DNA of 35,065 nucleotides from Armatimonadota bacterium (lineage in GTDB: Bacteria > Armatimonadota > Fimbriimonadia > Fimbriimonadales > Fimbriimonadaceae): assembly GCA_018268335.1 (NCBI GenBank), contig JAFDWT010000036.1:1-35065 (forward strand), given 5' to 3'. The stretch's first letter is position 1; each line of letters starts with the position of its first letter. The notes under the pieces were generated by a model. The model was not told the origin of the DNA and did no database searches. It saw only the letters and a list, made by a program, of their open reading frames with translations. A program made the translations under genes and the position numbers. Positions 8,961-16,493 of this stretch are shown piece by piece.

Positions 8961-10081
8961 GCGAGACCGTCCGTGTGGGGATCATCGGCGGCGGCCTGAT
9001 GGGGCGGGAGGCAGCGAGCGCGTTTGGGCGTTGGTTTGCTCTGACCGACGTGCCGATTCAGGCTGAGTTGGTGGCGGTGGCGGATGTCAGTGAGGCGGCT
9101 CGCGAGTGGTTTCGGCGTGTGCCATCAGTGCGGCATCTGGTCTCGGACTATCGCGAGCTTTTGGCATTGCCAGAGGTGGATGTCGTCTATGCGGCGGTGC
9201 CGCACAACTTGCACCTGGACGTCTATCTGGACACCCTGGCTGCTGGCAAAGACTTGCTGGCTGAGAAGCCGTTCGGTATTGACTTGCACACGGCCACGAT
9301 GATCGCGGAGGCGGCGAAGGCGAGCGGGCGGTTTGTGCGGTGCAGTTCGGAATTTCCGTATATGCCAGGTGCGCAGGCGGTTGTCTCGGAGGTGAAGAAG
9401 GGTGGGCTCGGTCGCTTGCTGGAGGTGCGGTCTTGCTTCTGGCATTCCAGCGACCTGGACGCCACGAAGCCGGCCAACTGGAAGCGACAGTCGGCGACTT
9501 GCGGCGAGATCGGCGTCATGGGCGACCTGGGGATGCACGTCGCACACTTGCCTTTGCGTCTGGGGTTTGTGCCTCGGCGGGTTTACGCGCAGTTGCAGAA
9601 GGGATATCCCGAGCGGCCAGACGGCAAGGGAGGGACGGCCGCTTGCGACACCTGGGACAACGCGCTCCTGCATTTGGATTTCAGCCATGACGGCGCGGAC
9701 GTGCCGATGCGGTGGGAGACAAAGCGGCTGGCACCGGGTGAAACCAACACTTGGTCGATCGAGGTGCTCGGCACCGAAGGCGGGGCGTGCTACTCGACGA
9801 AAGAGCCGAAGACGTTTTGGCGTTTCAAGGGCGGCAAGCAGCAGGGTTGGGAGAGGGTCGATCTCGGGTTTGGCTCGGTGTTTGCGACGATCACCGGCGG
9901 GATTTTTGAGCCTGGTTTTCCTGATGTGCTCCAGCAGATGTGGGCGGCTTTTCTGACCGAAAGGTCAGGTTTGTTGGGCGATCGGTTTGGTTGCGCGACG
10001 CCTGACGAGGCATTGATGAGCCATCGCGTTTTTGACGCTGCTTTGCGATCGAATGCGTCTGGTCGAGCGGAGGTAGTGTGA
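8957..10081 (+). CDS. Gfo/Idh/MocA-family oxidoreductase
   Basis: 374-residue NAD(P)-dependent sugar oxidoreductase. The Rossmann motif GIIGGGLMG is at residues 8-16, the EKP motif at about 103-105 (LLAEKPFGIDLHTA), and the catalytic GDLGMHVAHLPL segment with Asp/His lies near 192-203. The C-terminal alpha/beta domain is complete. Starts with 4-base overlap to the aldolase and ends with 4-base overlap to the kinase, so three genes are tightly coupled. Likely oxidises or reduces a hydroxyl of a sugar or sugar acid feeding the pathway. The substrate is not readable from sequence. Confidence 0.92.
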   Translation: MSETVRVGIIGGGLMGREAASAFGRWFALTDVPIQAELVAVADVSEAAREWFRRVPSVRHLVSDYRELLALPEVDVVYAAVPHNLHLDVYLDTLAAGKDLLAEKPFGIDLHTATMIAEAAKASGRFVRCSSEFPYMPGAQAVVSEVKKGGLGRLLEVRSCFWHSSDLDATKPANWKRQSATCGEIGVMGDLGMHVAHLPLRLGFVPRRVYAQLQKGYPERPDGKGGTAACDTWDNALLHLDFSHDGADVPMRWETKRLAPGETNTWSIEVLGTEGGACYSTKEPKTFWRFKGGKQQGWERVDLGFGSVFATITGGIFEPGFPDVLQQMWAAFLTERSGLLGDRFGCATPDEALMSHRVFDAALRSNASGRAEVV

Positions 10082-11076
10082 GCAGAAACGGCATCTTGGC
10101 GGCGGGGAACTTCATCGTCGACAAGGTCAAGACGATCGACGTCTATCCGGCACAGGACTGCCTGGCCAACATCCAGGCGGTCGAAACTTGCAACGGTGGC
10201 GGGCCGTTCAACCTTTTGGTTGACCTGGCCCATATGGAGTGCGCCTTTTCGTTGGCGGCTGCTGGATTGGTCAGCGAGCTCGATGATGAGGGCAGGTATG
10301 TGCGCAGCTTCTTGGAAGAACGTGGCGTCGACACCTCCATGCTTGGCACGACTGACCGGGCCCGGACGAGTTACACGGACGTCATGAGCGTGGCCGACAC
10401 CGGGCGACGGACGTTCTTTCACTACCGGGGCGCCAACGCCCTTCTCGGCCCGGACCATCTTCACCTAGAAGGGTCCAGCGCCAAGTTGTTCTATCTCGGA
10501 TACCTCCTCCTTCTGGATGGACTGGATAAGGTCGAGGATGGCGACACGGGGGCAGCGCAAGTGCTTAAGCGGGCCCGGGAGCTCGGCATGGTGACGGCGG
10601 TCGATTGTGTCAGCGAGGACAGCCACCGGTTCCGCGAGGTCGTCCTGCCCGCGTTGCACCACTCCGACATCGTCTTCATGAACGAGATCGAGGCGGAGCG
10701 GACGACTGGCATGCAAGTGCAAGACCCGTCGTCGTGCGACCGGGTCGCCCGCGAGCTGCTGCGCCAAGGCGTGGGGAAGGCGGTGTTTCTTCATATGCCG
10801 TACGGTGCCTATGCCAAGGCAGCGACGGGAGAGGCTGCATGGCAGAGCAGCGTCAAGCTGCCGGCCGAACGGATCGCCGGAGCGGTCGGGGCGGGTGACG
10901 CCTTTGCGGCCGGTGTGCTGGCCGGGTGGCATGCAGGAGCTGATTTGGGCACCTGCCTGACGCAAGGCGTATGCGTGGCAGCTTCGTGCTTGACACATCC
11001 GACGACCTCGGGTGGCGTCAAATCCCTGGCCGAGTGTCTGGCACTGGGCGACCAGTACGGGTTTGTCACCGTTTGA
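10078..11076 (+). CDS. PfkB-family carbohydrate kinase
   Basis: 332-residue ribokinase/fructokinase-like kinase. The second PfkB signature is visible as GAVGAGDAFAAGVL at 268-281 with catalytic base Asp274; the substrate-binding GGGPFN is at 40-45. Begins with GTG at 10078 overlapping the upstream TGA (GTGA), the tightest packing in the operon. Phosphorylates a ketose or related sugar at the expense of ATP, probably to give the substrate of the class I aldolase. Fructose, xylulose and a keto-sugar acid are all compatible. Final gene of the operon; a new promoter follows. Confidence 0.92.
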   Translation: MSRNGILAAGNFIVDKVKTIDVYPAQDCLANIQAVETCNGGGPFNLLVDLAHMECAFSLAAAGLVSELDDEGRYVRSFLEERGVDTSMLGTTDRARTSYTDVMSVADTGRRTFFHYRGANALLGPDHLHLEGSSAKLFYLGYLLLLDGLDKVEDGDTGAAQVLKRARELGMVTAVDCVSEDSHRFREVVLPALHHSDIVFMNEIEAERTTGMQVQDPSSCDRVARELLRQGVGKAVFLHMPYGAYAKAATGEAAWQSSVKLPAERIAGAVGAGDAFAAGVLAGWHAGADLGTCLTQGVCVAASCLTHPTTSGGVKSLAECLALGDQYGFVTV

Positions 11077-11124
11077 CCCTATCGGCCACTTTTTTGGTGG
11101 ATTGGTAAATCCTTTGCCCAAATC

Positions 11125-11153
11125 TTGACTGGTTCTGATATGATAACCATAAG
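11125..11153 (+). promoter_or_regulatory. Promoter for the PhyH-prepilin-lipoprotein operon
   Basis: ttgact at 11125-11130 (5 of 6 to TTGACA) and cataag at 11148-11153 (4 of 6 to TATAAT) are separated by 17 bases. The predicted transcription start falls just before the palindrome at 11171-11190, placing the operator over the start of the transcript. Lies in the 131-base gap after the PfkB kinase. Confidence 0.5.
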
Positions 11154-11170
11154 GACTTGAAGACAGGCAA

Positions 11171-11190
11171 GTGAGCAATCGATTGCTCAC
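11171..11190. promoter_or_regulatory. LacI-type operator (site 2), perfect 20-base palindrome
   Basis: gtgagcaatcgattgctcac is identical to its own reverse complement. CG centre at 11180/11181 and the aatcgatt core match the other four sites in the window. It begins 18 bases after the putative -10 and ends 17 bases before ATG 11208, a strong position for repression of the PhyH gene. Confidence 0.8.
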
Positions 11191-11207
11191 AGTCCCCTAG
11201 GCTGAAA

Positions 11208-12023
11208 ATGGCATCAACAGTTTTGACCAGAGACGATGTGATCTCGCCGGCCGAGCGCGAGGCGTTTGAAGAAAACGGCTTCCACTTGATCCGCGGCGCC
11301 CTGACGCCGGACGAGGTGAAGACCTACCGGGACGCCTTGGTCGCCCTTTTGCAGACCAAGGAGAGCGACCACTACGACAACCGCCTGATGAAGGCGAGCA
11401 TCCCCTCGGCGCCACCGACCGCCCTGAATCCGCGCAATATCTGGGCTGGCTTTGATCTGCCGTTGTTCAATGAGATTTTCTATGAGTTCGCTTTTCATCC
11501 CAAGATCACTCTCTCGGTCTCTGGCCTGATCGGCCCGGACGTGAACCTCTACGAGACCAGCTGCGTCGCCAAGGTGCCGGGCTTCCCGGGCAACTACCGC
11601 GACTGGCACCAAGACACGGAGTATTCCGACCCGCAGAGCAACGATTACAACGTCACGGTCATTACCTACCTTGACGACATGGACGGACACTCGGGCGTGA
11701 CAGGCGTTGTTCCGGGCACCCACAAGCTGGGCCCGCTGCCGCACGTCTTGCCAAAGGAGGTCTACACGAGCAACGCCCGCGAGGTGGCGGACAAGGAGCA
11801 GTACGAGGCTCTCGCCGTGTACCAAGAGGTCAAAGCAGGAGACACGCTGGTCTTCCTGGGGCGCTTGGTGCACAAGTCGGCTGCGAACGACTCAGACACC
11901 GACCGGCTCTCGCTCGCCTACAACTATGTCCGCAAGGACACGTTCGATCTGGGAGAAATCAACCGTTACGTCGGCGCAGGAACGCCGGTCGTGCGGGACG
12001 GCAAGCTTTACCGACCGTTCTAA
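11208..12023 (+). CDS. PhyH-family Fe(II)/2-oxoglutarate dioxygenase
   Basis: 271-residue phytanoyl-CoA dioxygenase-like protein. The iron ligands are H134-Q-D136 ([11 protein letters not shown]) and H222 ([16 protein letters not shown]), with Arg233 as probable 2-oxoglutarate anchor. No signal peptide. It differs clearly from the PhyH protein at 1564-2385, so it is not a recent duplicate. Controlled by its own promoter and a perfect LacI-type palindrome. A prepilin gene follows after 46 bases with no terminator in between, suggesting cotranscription. The substrate is unknown. Confidence 0.9.
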   Translation: MASTVLTRDDVISPAEREAFEENGFHLIRGALTPDEVKTYRDALVALLQTKESDHYDNRLMKASIPSAPPTALNPRNIWAGFDLPLFNEIFYEFAFHPKITLSVSGLIGPDVNLYETSCVAKVPGFPGNYRDWHQDTEYSDPQSNDYNVTVITYLDDMDGHSGVTGVVPGTHKLGPLPHVLPKEVYTSNAREVADKEQYEALAVYQEVKAGDTLVFLGRLVHKSAANDSDTDRLSLAYNYVRKDTFDLGEINRYVGAGTPVVRDGKLYRPF

Positions 12024-12069
12024 GAATTCACAACAACGTCAGCACAAGGAACCAACGAAGGAATCAGTT

Positions 12070-13029
12070 ATGAACATCACGTCATTCAACACGAAGCGGC
12101 CAGTGCAACGAAGCACCGGCTTCACGCTGATCGAGCTCCTCGTCGTCATCGCGATCATCGCGATCTTGGCGGCCATCCTGTTCCCGGTCTTCGCCCAAGC
12201 TAAGGAAGCGGCCAAGAAGACGACCGCCGTTTCCGCGACAAAACAACTCGTCTTGGCGATGATCATGTACGGTGGCGACAACGACGACACCGCCGCGCCA
12301 CTCACCAACGGGCCGGACGGCACCAACGGCTACGCCGGCGTCCCCTACACCTGGGGCATGATGGCGAACCCGTACATCAAGAGCTACCCGATGTTCGCGG
12401 AGCAGATCGACGCGACGCAAAACGAGTCGCAATGGGTCCAGAACGCCAACGACTGGGGTCTGGGCATCACGCCGCCGCTCAGCAACTATCAGCGCGACTA
12501 CCTGCGGACCTTTTTTGCCAGCTGGGGTTACAACTACCTGTTCTTCTCGCCGGTCACCGACGACACCGCCCAAGTCCGGCACGGCGTCAGCTTGACGCGC
12601 AGCGGACAGCCGGCCCGCCAGATCATGCTGGTCAGCGGCATGGGCAGCAACGCTTCGGGTACATGGCCGCACTGCACCGGCACGGCCGCCGGCTACTACG
12701 CCATGGACGCCCCCTCGCGCGACGGGTCGGACAACACGGCCAACAGCTGGAACCAGGGTTGGTATCTGGAGCGCGGCACAGACGGCCAGGCCTGCGGCGG
12801 CGGCTCTTGGAACCTCTATAACGCTTATGGATCAGCGTGGCCCCGGTACACCAAGGGCACCAACGGCCCGGGCGACTCCGGCAAGCTGATCATCGGTGCG
12901 GCAGACGGCCACGCCGAGGTCATGACGGTCGGCAAGATGCTCGAGGGCACCGTGTACCCGGCAGTCGAGCCGCTGTCTGCAAGACAGGTGAACGACCAGT
13001 CGAAGTATCGATGGGGCTATGGCCAGTAA
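12070..13029 (+). CDS. Prepilin-type (DUF1559-like) surface protein
   Basis: 319-residue protein with a type IV prepilin leader: short basic start, processing site at G/F in [19 protein letters not shown], mature Glu5, and a hydrophobic helix ending in [17 protein letters not shown]. The large C-terminal part is rich in Gly, Asn, Tyr and Trp and ends with [12 protein letters not shown], resembling the DG motif of DUF1559 pseudopilins common in Armatimonadota and Planctomycetota. ATG 12070 has a good ribosome site (aagga at 12058-12062). The longer in-frame extension back to 11707 mirrors the PhyH gene and is rejected. Exported by the type II secretion/pilus machinery and likely displayed at the envelope. 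Overlaps the following lipoprotein gene by 11 bases. Confidence 0.92.
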   Translation: MNITSFNTKRPVQRSTGFTLIELLVVIAIIAILAAILFPVFAQAKEAAKKTTAVSATKQLVLAMIMYGGDNDDTAAPLTNGPDGTNGYAGVPYTWGMMANPYIKSYPMFAEQIDATQNESQWVQNANDWGLGITPPLSNYQRDYLRTFFASWGYNYLFFSPVTDDTAQVRHGVSLTRSGQPARQIMLVSGMGSNASGTWPHCTGTAAGYYAMDAPSRDGSDNTANSWNQGWYLERGTDGQACGGGSWNLYNAYGSAWPRYTKGTNGPGDSGKLIIGAADGHAEVMTVGKMLEGTVYPAVEPLSARQVNDQSKYRWGYGQ

Positions 13030-13213
13030 TGGCCTGAAATTGCTCGCTGTCGCCCTCGTGGCGGCAATGATGCTCGCTGGTTGCCAGGAGCCGGTCGTCA
13101 AGGCTGGCGTCGCGCCACCGCAACCGAACCAAGAGTCGGGGCGCATGCGCGACAAGCAGGGTGCTCGAGGCGGGCTCGGCCTGCCGAAGCAACTGCCGAA
13201 GGGTCCCTACTAA
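13019..13213 (+). CDS. Mini-lipoprotein overlapping the prepilin gene
   Basis: 64-residue predicted lipoprotein. The signal peptide is [22 protein letters not shown] with lipobox LAGC (Cys22). The 43-residue mature part is rich in Pro, Gly, Gln, Lys and Arg, has no predicted domain and ends KQLPKGPY. The start ATG lies inside the end of the prepilin gene, 11 bases before its end, so translation is probably coupled. A strong terminator follows 13 bases after the stop. A second prepilin/mini-lipoprotein pair with the same arrangement occurs at 34171-35065, so the association appears to be a real module. Function unknown; a pilin-assembly or tethering partner is inference. Confidence 0.82.
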   Translation: MASNGLKLLAVALVAAMMLAGCQEPVVKAGVAPPQPNQESGRMRDKQGARGGLGLPKQLPKGPY

Positions 13214-13226
13214 GCGGGGCTGACGA

Positions 13227-13262
13227 CGGGCCCGTCCTCGACGAGGACGGGCCCGCTTTTTT
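13227..13262 (+). terminator. Rho-independent terminator after the prepilin/lipoprotein operon
   Basis: A perfect 13-base stem, cgggcccgtcctc (13227-13239) with gaggacgggcccg (13243-13255), 3-base loop, then c and a run of six t. Serves the plus-strand operon; on the minus strand no T-tract follows the stem. Confidence 0.92.
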
Positions 13263-14106
13263 ATTTGCCCCCCGTGAGGGAGATCCCGCGGACGAACGCC
13301 TTCTGGGCCAGCAGGAAAATGACGACGATGGGGAGCAAGACCAACATCGAAGCGGCCATCAGCAGGTGCCACTGCGTCCCCTGCAAGGTCTGGAACGTGC
13401 GCAGCCCCATTTCCAACGTCTGCTGGTCACGGTCGTTGAGGTAGATGAGCGGGCCCATGAAGTCGGTCCAAGAGCCGACAAACGTGAAGACTCCGACCGT
13501 CGCCAGGGCCGGGCCCGAGAGCGGCAAGGCAATGCGCCAGAAGATGGTCTGGTTCGAAGCCCCGTCGAGCCGTGCGGCCTCGTCGAGCTCGCGCGGCAGG
13601 CCCATGAAGAACTGGCGCAGCAGGAACACGTTGAACGCCCCGCCGCCCAGCCAGGCCGGCACCCACAGCGGCAAGTTGGTGTTCACCCAACCGAGCTTGG
13701 CGAAGAGGATGTAGCTGGGGATGATCGTCACGAAGCCCGGCAGCATCATGGTGCTGAGCAGGATGACAAACAGCCGGTCGCGACAGCGGAACTTGAGCCG
13801 GGCGAAGGCGAAGGCAGCCGCGGCGGCGGTCAGTGTCGTCCCCAAGGTCGACAGCACGGCGATGACGGCGGTGTTGCGGAAGAAGACGAGGAAGCTGATC
13901 TCCGGGTCGGTGGCGACCTTGGCGAAGTTGTCGAAGGTCGGCCTGGTCGGCCAAGCCCATGCGCCGGAGGTCTGGATCTCGGACGCCGGTTTGAGGGCCA
14001 TCGTCAGCATCTGGTACATCGGCGCCATGAAGAGCACGGCCCCGGCTAGCAGGAGGAGAAACGCTAACGCGCGGCCGATCTGGGCGTTGCGGGCCGACTT
14101 GTTCAT
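13261..14106 (-). CDS. CUT1 ABC-transporter permease, MalG type
   Basis: 281-residue inner-membrane permease with six predicted membrane segments. The ATPase-docking EAA loop is at about 173-199 (ELDEAARLDGASNQTIFWRIALPLSG). N-terminal helix about 12-35 follows a basic start. The true start is ATG 14106, overlapping the preceding gene by 4 bases (ATGA); the longer open frame to 15075 mirrors the upstream gene. It pairs with the MalF-like part of the fusion protein to form the channel for an oligosaccharide. No ATPase is encoded in the window, so a shared MsmX/UgpC-like ATPase elsewhere is expected. Confidence 0.94.
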   Translation of the reverse strand: MNKSARNAQIGRALAFLLLLAGAVLFMAPMYQMLTMALKPASEIQTSGAWAWPTRPTFDNFAKVATDPEISFLVFFRNTAVIAVLSTLGTTLTAAAAAFAFARLKFRCRDRLFVILLSTMMLPGFVTIIPSYILFAKLGWVNTNLPLWVPAWLGGGAFNVFLLRQFFMGLPRELDEAARLDGASNQTIFWRIALPLSGPALATVGVFTFVGSWTDFMGPLIYLNDRDQQTLEMGLRTFQTLQGTQWHLLMAASMLVLLPIVVIFLLAQKAFVRGISLTGGK

Positions 14107-16493
14107 CGGGCGTCCCCCTCGTAGTGGACCCACCGCTTGGCTGCGGCGAACTGGACGCCGGTCAGCACCAAGATCGCGGCGAAGAGCATCCAAGCCAGGG
14201 CACAGGCGTAGCCCATCTTCAGCGACTTGAACCCCTGGATGTAGAGGTTCAACATATAGAACATCGTCGCGTTGTTCGGCCCACCGCCGGTCATGACGAA
14301 CGACTGAGTGAACGACTGGAGCGCGCCGATGCAGCCCGTGATGAGAGCGAAGAAGACCGTCGGCGACAGCAGGGGCAAGGTCACATGCCTGAACTTGCCC
14401 CACGCGCTCGTGCCGTCGACCGTCGCGGCGTCGTAGTACATCTGCGGCACGCCTTGCAGACCGGCGAGGAAGATGATCGTCCCTCCTCCGGCACCCCACA
14501 GGCCCACGAGGACGAACGACGGCAGCACGGTGTGCTCGTTGCCGAGCCAGTTGATCGGCTGCCCTGGCGTTCCGGCGAGGTTGCTCAGGAAGGTTCCCAG
14601 CCCGAGCAGGTTGCGGTGTCCGTCCGGGCCGTAGATGACGCTGTTGAGGATGCCGTTCTGGGGGTTGAAGACCCGCATCCATATGAGCGAGGTGGCCACA
14701 CCGCTGACGAGCGAGGGGATGTAGTACATCGCCCGGAAGAGCGGCACGCCGCGGACTTTCTGGTTCAGCAGCATGGCCAGCGAGATGGAGACGACCAGCC
14801 CCAGGGGCACGCTGAGCAGCGCATAGACCGCCGAGACCCGCACCGACGACCAGAAGACCGGGTCGACCGTCACCGCGTCGACATAGTTGCCCAGACCGCG
14901 CCACATGGGCGGACGCACGATGTCGGAGTTGGAAAAGCTGAGCAGCAGTGAGGCCAAGATCGGGCCGAGAGTGAACACGCTCAGGCCGACGAGAAGTGGG
15001 ACGAGAAACTTGTAGGCGCTGCGGCTTTCCTTCTTGTCTTTGGCCGTCAGGCGGACGCCCCGTTCGGGCCACCAAAGCCAGAGAAGCAGGCCTCCGACCG
15101 CCAAGCAGACGACACCAGTCGCCATTCCGACCGGGAAGGGGTCTTTGGGGAGTTGCCGTAGGGCAGCGTCGAGGCGCGTCTGGCTTTCCTTTGTCACTCG
15201 CTGGAGCGTCTCGCGCGGGGGGCGGGTGCCACTCAGGATGTCGAAGGCGGTGTTGTCGAGGTTGAGCCGGGTGTCTTCGAAGTACTCGGGTGTTTGGTCG
15301 AAGACCATCGACCGGGCGGCGAGGTCGGTGACGGCGAGGTTAGCGGGTTTGGCGTTCTCTGGCGGAGTTCCTGGACCGGGGAGCCAGACGCCTGGCTCCA
15401 AGGCGAGGTCGCGCCGGGCAGGCTGAGAGCCGGAACGTGCGGCGATCCGCTGCCCCGGCTCGCCCGACATCCACTTGGCGAACTCCCAGGCTGCTTCCTT
15501 GTGCTTGCTGGTGGAGAAGATAACAGTCGCCGAGCCGTCGGTACCCGTCGCCAGTGGCTGGCCGACGTAGGCAGGGAAAAGGGTCACGTCCCAGTCCCAA
15601 CCCATACGGGCCATATCGGTGCGGAGTTGGCCCAGCTTGCTGGCGAAGGTCAGCACCATAGCCACCTTGCCCTTAACGAACTCGTCGTAGACCGTGGACC
15701 GGGCGACGGTGTCGATCTGGTCCCACGTCGGCACCCAGTTGTAATCGTTGATGGTCCGGTTGGCGAACTCCATCAGTTCGACCGTCTGCGGGTCGTCGGC
15801 GACGATCCTCTTGGGGGCCTCCGAGTTGTCCCAGAGCTTCAATCCCCGCGATTGGAGTAGCAGATAGAAGTAGAGCTGGGGCCAGTCGGGCGCGAATCCC
15901 CAGCGGGCGGTCTTGCCGTCGGGGCCTTTTTGGGTCATCTGCTGCATGACCCACGTAAAGTCTTTTGACTTGAGTTCGGGCCGCGGCTCGTACGACCACG
16001 TCCAGTCCGGTTCGGGATAGGGGACGCCGGCTCGGTCGAAGAGGGTTTTGTTGTAGAAGACCAGCCCAAATGGCGAGACGTCCTTAGGCAACCCCCACAG
16101 CTTGCCGTCCCAGGAAAAGAACTTGACGATGTTCGGATACCAGTTCTTCAGGTCAACGTCGGGCGAGCGGCGGACATAGGGGTCGATGTCGACCAATGCT
16201 CCCCGCATTGCGAACGCTTGGTACATCGAGACGTTCATCTGCGCCAGGTCGGGCGCGACGCCGGCGGCGTATTGCGTCAGCAGCCGCATCGTGAATTCGT
16301 CGGCGACCTGCTCGATCTTGATCTTGATGTTGGGGTGGGCGGCCTCGAACTCAGCCACCGTCTGGCGCACCACGCCGATCGTCGCGTTGCCGTCCATCAC
16401 CGAGTAGCGCAAGACGACCGGCTTTTCTTGTCCGCAAGCCCCGGCGGCCAGCGCCAGGGTTGCGAGCCAGAGAGCCGGTCTGCGCCAGTTCAT
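14103..16493 (-). CDS. Fusion of sugar-binding protein and MalF-type permease
   Basis: 796-residue, two-part ABC-transporter protein. Residues 1-20 form a signal/lipobox-like leader (MNWRRPALWLATLALAAGAC, Cys20). About 25-445 is an extracellular solute-binding protein of the MalE type (YSVMDGN start, AHPNIKIKIEQVADEF, FASKLGQLR, TGTDGSATVIFSTSKHKEAAWEFAKWMSG). About 456-475 is an added membrane helix (GMATGVVCLAVGGLLLWLWW). About 492-796 is a complete MalF-type permease with EAA loop at about 686-711 (VPQMYYDAATVDGTSAWGKF). The topology is consistent: binding domain outside, extra helix returns the chain to the cytoplasm, then the normal permease starts. The frame is uninterrupted. It overlaps both neighbours by 4 bases. 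Confidence 0.93.
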   Translation of the reverse strand: MNWRRPALWLATLALAAGACGQEKPVVLRYSVMDGNATIGVVRQTVAEFEAAHPNIKIKIEQVADEFTMRLLTQYAAGVAPDLAQMNVSMYQAFAMRGALVDIDPYVRRSPDVDLKNWYPNIVKFFSWDGKLWGLPKDVSPFGLVFYNKTLFDRAGVPYPEPDWTWSYEPRPELKSKDFTWVMQQMTQKGPDGKTARWGFAPDWPQLYFYLLLQSRGLKLWDNSEAPKRIVADDPQTVELMEFANRTINDYNWVPTWDQIDTVARSTVYDEFVKGKVAMVLTFASKLGQLRTDMARMGWDWDVTLFPAYVGQPLATGTDGSATVIFSTSKHKEAAWEFAKWMSGEPGQRIAARSGSQPARRDLALEPGVWLPGPGTPPENAKPANLAVTDLAARSMVFDQTPEYFEDTRLNLDNTAFDILSGTRPPRETLQRVTKESQTRLDAALRQLPKDPFPVGMATGVVCLAVGGLLLWLWWPERGVRLTAKDKKESRSAYKFLVPLLVGLSVFTLGPILASLLLSFSNSDIVRPPMWRGLGNYVDAVTVDPVFWSSVRVSAVYALLSVPLGLVVSISLAMLLNQKVRGVPLFRAMYYIPSLVSGVATSLIWMRVFNPQNGILNSVIYGPDGHRNLLGLGTFLSNLAGTPGQPINWLGNEHTVLPSFVLVGLWGAGGGTIIFLAGLQGVPQMYYDAATVDGTSAWGKFRHVTLPLLSPTVFFALITGCIGALQSFTQSFVMTGGGPNNATMFYMLNLYIQGFKSLKMGYACALAWMLFAAILVLTGVQFAAAKRWVHYEGDAR

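Noticed and set aside
11707-12069. N-terminal extension of the first prepilin
   Set aside because: It is a shadow of the PhyH gene; prepilin leaders are short and a good ribosome site precedes ATG 12070.
13081-14049. 322-residue plus-strand open frame
   Set aside because: Antisense to the MalG-type permease and crossing the terminator; Glu/Arg/Gly-rich shadow.
14107-15075. N-terminal extension of the MalG-type permease
   Set aside because: It mirrors the permease half of the fusion gene; ATG 14106 gives the normal basic start and first helix.
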